A DNA stretch of 64,000 nucleotides, from contig JACAAY010000004.1 in assembly GCA_013377095.1 (NCBI GenBank), positions 34,073 to 98,072 of the forward strand. Direction: 5' to 3'. Position numbers and translations under genes: made by a program. Below the pieces are notes generated by a model. It ran no database searches and was not told where the DNA came from. It was given only the letters and a program-made list of their open reading frames with translations. The stretch comes from Desulfuromonadales bacterium. GTDB taxonomy: Bacteria; Desulfobacterota; Desulfuromonadia; Geobacterales; Pseudopelobacteraceae. Each line of letters begins with the position of its first letter. Within the stretch, counting starts at the first letter, position 1. Below, piece by piece: positions 11,301 to 18,013 of the stretch.

Positions 11301-11738
11301 ATCTTTACGCAACAAGCGTGTTTCCAGGTCCGGCGCTTCCCCCTCCTCCCTGAGTCGGTCAAGCGCGTGCGTCCACAGTTCCGGGTTCAGGAAAAACGTC
11401 AGGCGCAAAAGGGTTTGCCCGAGCATTTCTCCTCGCCCGTAACCGGTCAGCTTCGTAAAAGACTCGTTGCTGTCAAGAACCGCACCGTCAACTGCGCGAG
11501 TCACCAGGATGGCGTCCGGAGACAGCAACATATCACAAATGTGCGGTTGTTCCGTCTCAGAGTGCGGTGCGCATGTATCGCACGGATCTCGTGGAGTTGC
11601 CACATGGAGGCAACAGGCAGGCTCCGGCAGAGAAACAGCTCCACTGGATTCGGTCACCGAGTACCCATGCCCTCGCAGGAGCTTTACGATGCCCTCCAAC
11701 TCCTGCCCATTGTCCTCGACAATCAGATATTTTTTCAT
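8337..11738 (-). CDS. Sensor kinase: receiver remnant, Cys/His-rich segment, PAS, PocR, PAS, PAS, GAF, PAS, HisKA_2
   Basis: This protein of 1133 residues begins like a receiver (MKKYLIVEDN) but loses the fold after about residue 28, before any acceptor aspartate. Residues 42-68 form a Cys/His-rich stretch (C42, C43, H45, C53, C56, H59, H66, C68). Next come a PAS (about 70-190) and a PocR sensory domain (about 215-385) with the WQDVC, ENCLESD and YKCKHG cysteine motifs. Two PAS domains, a GAF (about 660-800), another PAS, and a HisKA_2/HATPase module with H940 in VHHRVKNNLQ complete it. It is cytosolic, lacks a terminal receiver, and sits 25 bases before the next kinase start. An AGGGA site precedes the ATG. 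PocR domains bind small organic ligands; the ligand here is unknown. Confidence 0.88.
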   Translation of the reverse strand: MKKYLIVEDNGQELEGIVKLLRGHGYSVTESSGAVSLPEPACCLHVATPRDPCDTCAPHSETEQPHICDMLLSPDAILVTRAVDGAVLDSNESFTKLTGYGRGEMLGQTLLRLTFFLNPELWTHALDRLREEGEAPDLETRLLRKDGLIAFVHVSLRPLEIDGLACHVVTIRERPHNAADEMPDWRHTPAAPGLENLLAPDVDINREEVGRLIEFQAIQDLMNSFYKITRIGIGINDIKGNVQVATGWQDVCTKFFRIHPETLENCLESDIHLSLKLGQGEVLYKCKHGMWELATPLVIGGRHIANIFLGQFFFEDETPDYEFFRKQAEQYGFNVEEFLTALDRVPRWSRELVHNVMEFYRKLAVLISRLSIGNIQLSRALLDQKKVEEELRFTQFAIDKTVDQAFWIDEESRLFYVNDAACRSLGYSREELIGKSVADIDPRYTADLLAQSWSMLREDGTGTIETMHRAKDGRVYPVEIRGNFVVFDGKEYNCSFATDISKRKQAEESLRLANLVVENSPVVLFRWKAAEGWPVEMVSRNVIQFGYTPDELLSGDVPFSSIVFPADLEQVSAEVEAHVRSGEDRFQQEYRIVTREGEIRWIDDHTLVERDAQGAVTHFQGIVMDITERKRTESVIMARLRLLQFAETHSLDELLEATLNEAEALTGSHIGFFHFLEDDQETISLQNWSTRTKAECCKAQGKGLHYDVSAAGVWVDCIRERRPVIHNDYAALLHRKGLPPGHAPVDRELVVPVIRGENIVAIVGVGNKARDYSPQDVETLSLLADFAWGIASRKRTEEELRENEEIFRVLAETSPTAILLYQGEKIVYANPATERLFGYDSDELLRMNFWDWAQGEFKVEVRERGLSRLKGESAPTRYECKYVTKAGEERWLVASAGLIDYQGKPAGIASLLDITENKRSEERVRASLAEKVVLLKEVHHRVKNNLQIISSLLDLQSYSIRDEQSRSYFRDSQDRIRSMALVHERLYLSKNFASIDLGEYVRDLSRHLFDSHAVDSDRIFLKVVAGDLSLEIDRAIPCGLIINELMINSLKHAFPGQRAGEIVVCCAMREDGWIRVSVSDNGVGMPPGLDFMHTETLGLQLVTMLVKQLGGQINVEHDNGTSFVFLFPGKQRD

Positions 11739-11788
11739 GTAAAAATCCCTGTTTATTTATTCAACACCGGTGAGTGACAACCTGAGGG

Positions 11789-13015
11789 TTACGGATTCTT
11801 AGGGCAACCAGCCCTGAACTTCAGCGCAAACCAGGTCCCATTCTCTCTCCCGACTTCCATGCTCCCTCGCAACTGCCTGGTCAGAATGGTCACCACCTGC
11901 AAACCGAGCGTTTCGGTGGTTGCCACCTCCAGATCGGGCGGCAGTCCGACGCCGTTATCGGCAACCGTCAGGAGTATGCAGCCATCGGAATCGGTGCTAA
12001 AGCCAATGGAGATGTCACCCTGCCTGCCATCGGGAAAGGCGTACTTCAAGGAGTTTGAAATCAGTTCATTGATAATCAGCCCGATGGGGATCGCTTCGTC
12101 AACCCCCAGCGCAACCTCTCCAGCCTCGACCTGCAGAGCTATGCGACCAGGGTCTGACACGTAGGAATCAAACAGGTATTTTGACAGACTTTTGACGTAC
12201 CCACCAAAATCGATGGAGATCAGGTCTCTGGTTTGATAGAGTTTTTCATGAATCAGGGCCATGGACCTGATCCTGTCCTGGCTATCCCGGAAGTACTTCC
12301 GCGTCTGTTCGTCGGAAATTGAGTGGGCCTGCAGTTCCAGCAGGGAGGAGACCACCTGCAGGTTGTTCTTGACCCGGTGGTGGATCTCTTTGAGCAGGAC
12401 CTCCTTTTCCGCCAGGGAATTCCTGAGCTGTTCCTCAACACGCCCTCGTTCGACTATTTCAGCGTGCAGGAGGGCGTTTGCTTGTGCCAGTTCGGTTGTG
12501 CGCTCCTGCACCAGGCTCTCCAGACTCTCCTGATACTGGGCGAGTCTGGCCTCGGCCAGCTTGCGTTCCGTCACATCCCGTCCGACAATGACCAGTCCCT
12601 TGCGCCGCCCGTCGGGGTGAAACATGGGTACCTTGATGATATCAAAGACCATGGGGGGACCGTCGGGGCGGGGGATTGTCTCATCGGCGCGACTGGTTTT
12701 CCGCGCTTGCCAGGCGACCTCATCGGATTCTTCGCACCCCAGGAAGGCGTCGCGGTAAAACGGACTGAACTCGGCCAGTTCGGAATCCTTTTTACCCCGG
12801 TAATCGACCTGTTCCAGCTGAAACAGCTTCAAATCAAATTCGTTCGCCTCCAGCCAGCGCCCCTCTCCGTCCTTGAAGGCCACGATGTCCGGCATGGCAT
12901 TGATCAGGGTGCGCAATTGCTCCCCTCTCTCCCGCAGTGCCAGTTCGGCCCGCCGTCGTTCTTTGAAGAAGCTGCCATCCTCGGCCCGAATGATACCGTC
13001 ATGGTCATCGCTCAT
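11789..13015 (-). CDS. PAS sensor histidine kinase with HisKA_2 module
   Basis: This soluble kinase of 408 residues has one PAS domain (about 25-150: RTLINAMPDIVAFKDGEGRW through VGRDVTERK). A coiled coil (about 150-200) and a HisKA_2/HATPase module (H213 in EIHHRVKNNLQ, NELISNSLKYAFP, DNGVGLPP) follow. CAGGAG lies 7 bases before the ATG at 13015. It looks like a minimal version of its multi-PAS neighbours. Transcription would run from the PocR kinase upstream into this gene across a 58-base gap. Confidence 0.9.
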   Translation of the reverse strand: MSDDHDGIIRAEDGSFFKERRRAELALRERGEQLRTLINAMPDIVAFKDGEGRWLEANEFDLKLFQLEQVDYRGKKDSELAEFSPFYRDAFLGCEESDEVAWQARKTSRADETIPRPDGPPMVFDIIKVPMFHPDGRRKGLVIVGRDVTERKLAEARLAQYQESLESLVQERTTELAQANALLHAEIVERGRVEEQLRNSLAEKEVLLKEIHHRVKNNLQVVSSLLELQAHSISDEQTRKYFRDSQDRIRSMALIHEKLYQTRDLISIDFGGYVKSLSKYLFDSYVSDPGRIALQVEAGEVALGVDEAIPIGLIINELISNSLKYAFPDGRQGDISIGFSTDSDGCILLTVADNGVGLPPDLEVATTETLGLQVVTILTRQLRGSMEVGRENGTWFALKFRAGCPKNP

Positions 13016-13073
13016 TTTCCGCTCCTGTATCCTGCTCTCTCACTGAAATCGGCTTATTTCGGAATCTGTCATT

Positions 13074-14357
13074 TCAATCGAGCTGTTTCCCTTTGAAGCT
13101 GATGACGAATGATGTCCCGTTCCTCTGCTCCACGGCAATCTGCCCGCGCAACTGTCGCACCAGCATGTTAACCAGCTGTAGCCCCAGCGTTTCGGTGTTT
13201 CTGAAATTCAGACCGTTCGGCAAGCCAACGCCGTCATCGCTAAACGTCAGAATAATTGTTTGGTCCTCTCCGGTCTGAAAATGAATCACAATCGTGCCGC
13301 GCCGTCCTTCGGGAAAGGCGTATTTGAGGGAATTGGTCAGCAGCTCGCAGATGATCAGACCACAGGGCACTGCGTCATCAATCCCCAGCTTCACCCCTTG
13401 CGCATCAATTTCCAGGGAGATTTTTTCCGGATCGTCCAGATACGTCCTCAGCAGGTGATCGGCCAGGCTCTCCAGGTAGCCGTTGAAGTCGAAGGCGTTG
13501 AAATCCTTCGTCTGGTAGAGCTTTTCGTGAACCAGGGCTATGGATCTGATGCGGCTCTGGATCTCCCTGAAGATATCCCAAGAACGTTCGTCGATGTGGT
13601 CGGAATGGAGATCGAGCAGGGTGGAGATGATCTGCAGATTGTTCTTGACCCGGTGATGGATCTCCTTGAGCAAGATTTCCTTCTCCGCCAGGGAGAGGCT
13701 GATCTTCTCCTCGGCGCGCTTGCGCTCGTCAATTTCCCAATGGAGCTGTTCATTTTTTACCGAAAGCTCCGTGGTTCGCTGATCCACACGACGCTCCAGC
13801 TCCTGCCGGTTTTCCCACAGTTCCGCATTAGCTTCCCGGAGCCTCTGGTTGGCAAGCCCCATCCGGCCGATCATCTCCGCAAGACGGGAAAGGAAGGCCA
13901 TGACCTGCCCCACCTGCTCCTCGGTCACGATCTGCACCTTTTGTACGGCTTCGAGGTACGACGTTTCATCAAAACCGTATCTGGCAGCCTGGCGGCGGAA
14001 GAACGGGACATCGGGGGGAGCGAACAGAAATTGTCCCGTATAGAGTCTCCCGATCTGCAGAGTATCCAGCATGATCGGGACGGAAACATCGACAAGACCA
14101 TTCCTGCACATGTAAAGGTTGTACTTTGTACCCGGGGTAAGAAGTTCCCCAAGAATAGTGTCACTTTCCCGGCACGCCTCTGCTGTTTCCGGATTATTCC
14201 TGTGGAACTCCAAACAGATCTCCTGCCAGTTGGTGGCTATCAGCACCTTAGCCTCCATGTCGAGGATGGCGGTTGCGAACCCGGTCAGTTGCGAAAAAAG
14301 CTCACAGAGGGACTGGAGCTCATCGACATTTACCAGTTCGGAAAGGACAAAGTTCAC
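13074..14357 (-). CDS. PocR-domain sensor histidine kinase with HisKA_2 module
   Basis: This protein of 427 residues opens with a PocR sensory domain (about 8-175) carrying the conserved WQEICLEFH, ACRESD and YMCRNG cysteine motifs and the GQFLF strand. A coiled coil (about 175-225) and a HisKA_2/HATPase module (H235 in EIHHRVKNNLQ) follow. The only in-frame start is GTG at 14357, since a TGA lies 12 codons upstream without an ATG between. Ribosome binding is weak, so coupling to the preceding gene is likely. PocR was defined in the Salmonella propanediol regulator; here it is fused to a kinase and probably senses a small metabolite in the cytosol. Confidence 0.88.
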   Translation of the reverse strand: MNFVLSELVNVDELQSLCELFSQLTGFATAILDMEAKVLIATNWQEICLEFHRNNPETAEACRESDTILGELLTPGTKYNLYMCRNGLVDVSVPIMLDTLQIGRLYTGQFLFAPPDVPFFRRQAARYGFDETSYLEAVQKVQIVTEEQVGQVMAFLSRLAEMIGRMGLANQRLREANAELWENRQELERRVDQRTTELSVKNEQLHWEIDERKRAEEKISLSLAEKEILLKEIHHRVKNNLQIISTLLDLHSDHIDERSWDIFREIQSRIRSIALVHEKLYQTKDFNAFDFNGYLESLADHLLRTYLDDPEKISLEIDAQGVKLGIDDAVPCGLIICELLTNSLKYAFPEGRRGTIVIHFQTGEDQTIILTFSDDGVGLPNGLNFRNTETLGLQLVNMLVRQLRGQIAVEQRNGTSFVISFKGKQLD

Positions 14358-14442
14358 CTTAATCCGCCTTCGGCAAGAGCACCAATTTCATCGGGCGTAA
14401 GCGAATCTGCACACGCATCATACCCGGTTGCTCGTCCAGTTC

Positions 14443-15864
14443 TCATACGGTGCCTCGACTGGGAAATGATATTGAAACAACCGTGCCGCCCTGCGTACCG
14501 TCCATCAGCGCCGCACCCCGCAACTGCTTCGCCAGCATGTCAACAAGCTGCAGGCCAAGCGTGTCGGCATTTTTGATATCAAGACCGGGCTGCATGCCGA
14601 CGCCGTTATCCGCCACTGCCAGTACAATCCGTTCACCTTCATCTCTTCGGCAGCGGACCGTAATTGTTCCTGACCGTCCATCGGGAAAGGCGTGCTTGAG
14701 TGAATTGGACACCAGTTCATTTACGATCAGGCCGCACGGGATTACCTCGTCAATCCCCAGATTAACCTCACCGACATCGATTTCCAGGGAAATTCGATTT
14801 TGTTCAATCACATACGACTTGAACAGGTGATCTATCAGACTCTCCATGTACACAGCGAAATCGATACTGGCAAAATCCTTCGACTGATACAGCTTCTCAT
14901 GAATCAGCGCCATGGAGTTGATCCGGTCCTGGCTTTCCCTGAAGTAGCCCCGCGCCTGTTCGTCAACAATATAGTCTGACTGCAGATCGAGGAGCGTAGA
15001 GACGATCTGCAGATTGTTCTTCACCCGGTGATGGATTTCGTGGAGCAGAATTTCCTTCTCCCTGAGTGAGGCGCTTACCTGCTCTTCAGCCCTCTTGCGA
15101 CTGGTGATGTCAAACATCGTCGCTATGCCGGCCGGCTTTCCCTTGTATTCGATGCGCCCGGCCGAGAACAACACCCACCGCTCCTCGCTACTCTTGGTCA
15201 CATAGCGCAGTTCATACTCTGCGGGAATCTGAAGGTCCCGATGCTGTGCCGATGCCATCTCCCACACCAGCCCCCTGAAATCGTCGTGCAGCCACTCCCC
15301 GCATCTCATGCGCAGTAACTCCTCTTCCGTATATCCCGTCAGCCTCTCGGCCGCCGGATTGACATACACGACCTGTCCCCCCTGGAAGAGAAGAATCGCG
15401 GCAGGAGACGTCTCGGCCAGCACCCGGAACTGCTCCTCGCTCTCCTGCAAGGCCTGTTCGGCCTGTCGGCGCTCCCGCCGCTCACGCGCCGCCGCCAGCT
15501 CGCGGTCAACGGTTGGAAGCAAACGATCGAGATTATCCTTCTTGATACAGTCACAGGCGCCCTGCCGCATGGCTTCAATCGCCTTCTCTTCGACAATTAC
15601 TCCGGAGACAAGGATGACCGGTATATCCAGATTTTTCTCCTGAACAATCCTCATGGCATCCAACCCGCTGAATCTGGGCATCCGGTAATCGACGAGGATA
15701 ACATCCCAGGACTGACGGTCGAGCGCCTCGTTCATGCTTTCCGGCGTATCGACCCGCTCGAAGGTCAGCTCGTATCCGGAGCGTCGGAGACTGAGTGCCA
15801 CCAGCATGGCGTCATCTTCATTATCTTCCACGATCAATGCATTGAGCAGCAATTTCATCTCCAT
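14443..15864 (-). CDS. Receiver-PAS-HisKA_2 histidine kinase
   Basis: This protein of 473 residues has an N-terminal receiver (about 8-130, acceptor D59 in VILVDYRMP). A PAS (about 145-260, FRVLAETSPAAILLFQGG) and a HisKA_2/HATPase module with H279 in EIHHRVKNNLQ follow. Such receiver-first kinases usually take phosphate from another kinase, so this one can sit mid-relay. GGGAG precedes the ATG by 7 bases. It is followed on the same strand by the PocR kinase after 85 bases. Confidence 0.9.
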   Translation of the reverse strand: MEMKLLLNALIVEDNEDDAMLVALSLRRSGYELTFERVDTPESMNEALDRQSWDVILVDYRMPRFSGLDAMRIVQEKNLDIPVILVSGVIVEEKAIEAMRQGACDCIKKDNLDRLLPTVDRELAAARERRERRQAEQALQESEEQFRVLAETSPAAILLFQGGQVVYVNPAAERLTGYTEEELLRMRCGEWLHDDFRGLVWEMASAQHRDLQIPAEYELRYVTKSSEERWVLFSAGRIEYKGKPAGIATMFDITSRKRAEEQVSASLREKEILLHEIHHRVKNNLQIVSTLLDLQSDYIVDEQARGYFRESQDRINSMALIHEKLYQSKDFASIDFAVYMESLIDHLFKSYVIEQNRISLEIDVGEVNLGIDEVIPCGLIVNELVSNSLKHAFPDGRSGTITVRCRRDEGERIVLAVADNGVGMQPGLDIKNADTLGLQLVDMLAKQLRGAALMDGTQGGTVVSISFPSRGTV

Positions 15865-15917
15865 TGCGTGTCTCCCGATGTGCTGTACATAAACTATAGG
15901 GTCAACGTTTGCAGACC

Positions 15918-16355
15918 CTAAGGCGGTGGCTCATTAAGCACGAGCCAATACATCCCCAACTGCCGGATGGATTCGGCAAACTGCTCAAAGTCCACCGGTT
16001 TTCGGATATAGCTGTTGGCTCCCAGATCGTAGCTGGAAACCACGTCCCTCTCCTCCTTCGACGAGGTGAGAATGGCTACCGGCAGCAGTTTGGTGCGTTT
16101 ATCCGCCCGGATACGCCGCAATACTTCCAGGCCGTCAACCTTGGGAAGTTTCAAATCGAGTAGTACAATCTGGGGTATCACGTTTGTATCGCGGTCCTTG
16201 TAGACGCCGGTTCCGAAAAGGTAGTCCAGAGCCTCCACCCCATCCCTCGCCACAACGATCTCGTTTGCTATGTTGCTCTTTTTGAGGGCGCGCATGGCGA
16301 GCATCTCGTCATCGGGGTTATCCTCCACCAAGAGTATGACTTTACGGTTTCCCAT
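15918..16355 (-). CDS. Single-domain response regulator, Rcp1-like
   Basis: This stand-alone receiver of 145 residues has acidic pocket residues E11 and D12, acceptor D67 in [13 protein letters not shown], the T/S switch in AILTSS, and the K of RKPVDFEQF. The inserted loop around [11 protein letters not shown] is typical of Rcp1-type regulators that pair with phytochrome-like kinases. It has no output domain, so it signals by protein contact or phosphate transfer. AAGGAGG is ideally placed for the ATG at 16355; a TTG two codons upstream is rejected. It lies 53 bases downstream of the PAS kinase, its probable cognate partner. Confidence 0.92.
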   Translation of the reverse strand: MGNRKVILLVEDNPDDEMLAMRALKKSNIANEIVVARDGVEALDYLFGTGVYKDRDTNVIPQIVLLDLKLPKVDGLEVLRRIRADKRTKLLPVAILTSSKEERDVVSSYDLGANSYIRKPVDFEQFAESIRQLGMYWLVLNEPPP

Positions 16356-16408
16356 CTTCAACCTCCTTCAGTTGCAAACCGTGAATGAACAGATCCGGCC
16401 GAACAACA

Positions 16409-17698
16409 CTATACGACAAAATAGAGAGTGGCCCCCTTGTCAACCTCAGCTTCCGCCCAGACCCTGCCACCGTGACGGCTGATCACACGCTGAACAATAG
16501 CCAGCCCGATACCGGTGCCGGGAAATTCCTTTGCTCCGTGCAGCCTTTGAAAGACGCCGAAAAGTTTATCGCCGTACGCCATATCGAATCCCGCTCCGTT
16601 GTCACTGACATAGAAAACTTTCTCACCCTTGATATCTTTTGCCCCAAATTCAATCCGCGTGTACTCCTTCAGCGATGTGAATTTCCAGGCATTGGCAAGC
16701 AGGTTTTGCATGGCGATCCGAAACAGTGCGGGATCGCCCCGAACCATCAGACATGGAGCGATGAAGAAGTCGGCGTGGCGATCCGGTTCTCCCGACCTGA
16801 GTTCCTCCGCGATCTCATCGGCAAGGGCGCTCAGGTCCACGGATTCGTAATGCATTTCCTCACGGGATAATCGGGAGAGCCGCAGGATGTTGTCTATCAG
16901 AACCCCCATGCGCTGGCTGCCCGCGCGGAGACGGTTGAGATAGTCCTTGCCCTGCTCGTCCAGCTTATCGTCATATTCTTCCAGCAGGGCCTGACTGAAT
17001 CCATCGATTGCCCGCAACGGGGTCCGCAAATCGTGGGAAACCGAATAGGCAAACGATTCCAGCTCCTTGTTTGCAGCCTCTAGTTCACGGGTACGCGCTT
17101 TCACCCGCTCATCCAGTTCGTTGTAGGCATGTTGCAGTTTGTTCTCCGCCAGCTTGCGATCAGTAATGTCATTCAGGGTTTCGATCGCTCCGATGGTCAC
17201 GCCATTGACATCCTTCATCTTGACGGCTTTAAAGTGCAACCACTTCCCTTCCCCGGGCAGATCGGGGAAAAAATCGGTACACTCGTAGCAATCGGGCAGC
17301 AGCTTCGATTTGGAAAATTTACCCTCATACCACAGGGCGATCCCATTTTCGGCGTTATCGACCAAAAAGTCCGCCAGGCAGGGACGCCCGGAGGAATAGA
17401 ACGCCTGCCAATGCCGGTTCGTCCCCACGATCTCACTCGCCTTGATCCCGCTATATGCCTCCAATGCCCGGTTCCAGAATACGACACGATGATTGCCGTC
17501 GATAACGAACTGGGGGGTCGGATAGCCGAGGAGAATTTCGGACAACCGATAGTCCTGATCCCGCAACGCCGCCTCCACCTGCTTTAAGCGGACAATTTCC
17601 TCACGGAGCTGTCGATTTTCTTCCCCCAACTGCTCCAGCAAAGGTTTCCCACTCCCATCGACTATCAAAACATCAGGGTTACCTTTTTCCATTTCCAT
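16409..17698 (-). CDS. PAS-domain sensor histidine kinase (HisKA type), first gene of the operon
   Basis: This soluble kinase of 429 residues has an N-terminal coiled coil (about 15-45) and a PAS (about 50-190) holding a CYEC motif in the co-sensor loop. A second coiled coil precedes a HisKA with H222 in SVSHDLRTPLRAIDGFS and a HATPase (NLLANAWKFT, DNGAGFDM, GTGIGLAIVQ). This is the phytochrome/Rcp-type catalytic region, unlike the HisKA_2 modules of the next genes. GGAGGT precedes the ATG. A TATAAT box on the minus strand at 17,724-17,719 suggests that the whole eight-gene operon starts here. Confidence 0.9.
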   Translation of the reverse strand: MEMEKGNPDVLIVDGSGKPLLEQLGEENRQLREEIVRLKQVEAALRDQDYRLSEILLGYPTPQFVIDGNHRVVFWNRALEAYSGIKASEIVGTNRHWQAFYSSGRPCLADFLVDNAENGIALWYEGKFSKSKLLPDCYECTDFFPDLPGEGKWLHFKAVKMKDVNGVTIGAIETLNDITDRKLAENKLQHAYNELDERVKARTRELEAANKELESFAYSVSHDLRTPLRAIDGFSQALLEEYDDKLDEQGKDYLNRLRAGSQRMGVLIDNILRLSRLSREEMHYESVDLSALADEIAEELRSGEPDRHADFFIAPCLMVRGDPALFRIAMQNLLANAWKFTSLKEYTRIEFGAKDIKGEKVFYVSDNGAGFDMAYGDKLFGVFQRLHGAKEFPGTGIGLAIVQRVISRHGGRVWAEAEVDKGATLYFVV

Positions 17699-17718
17699 AC
17701 ACCTACCTCCGGCATGCG

Positions 17719-17739
17719 ATTATACCTTTTGAACGTTCA
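17719..17739 (-). promoter_or_regulatory. Candidate promoter of the sensor-kinase operon with palindromic spacer
   Basis: On the minus strand a perfect TATAAT lies at 17,724-17,719. The perfect 10-base palindrome TGAACGTTCA (17,730-17,739) lies just upstream, in the spacer. The -35 box is poor, which would suit an activated promoter. The leader would be only about 13 bases and include the GGAGGT site. Confidence 0.4.
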
Positions 17740-17916
17740 TGCGCCACCCTCTATTCCTACAACCCACAGTTCTGAAGTGGTTCCGTTCGTCTTTGAGTCA
17801 GAAAAAAGGCAAAAAGACTCATTAATACTCTAACCCCAGGTGACATTCTACGCAAGGCACTCTCTTCACCGGTTCACCAGCGGCCTCCCGGAAAACAGCT
17901 CCTCCAGAAATCTTGC

Positions 17917-17944
17917 TTGACGCCGGAAGTAACTTCCGTTTACT
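17917..17944 (+). promoter_or_regulatory. Candidate arsS promoter with operator-like palindrome in the spacer
   Basis: TTGACG (17,917-17,922) and TTTACT (17,939-17,944) are 16 bases apart. The spacer is almost filled by the perfect inverted repeat CGGAAGT-A-ACTTCCG (17,924-17,938). A protein bound there would block polymerase. The leader to the arsS ATG would be about 63 bases. Confidence 0.45.
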
Positions 17945-18013
17945 TTTTGTCATGACCGACTCAAACAATCGCAAAGCAAGTCGCCTGCGACAACATACTT
18001 TCATCGCAACGTA

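Larger units (their letters stand above)
17699..18013. other. Divergent intergenic region between the kinase operon and arsS
   Basis: This 315-base stretch carries no convincing gene. It holds a minus-strand promoter candidate near its left end (17,719-17,739) and a plus-strand promoter with a palindromic spacer (17,917-17,944). The bases between these (about 17,745-17,910) show nothing I can name. Confidence 0.7.
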
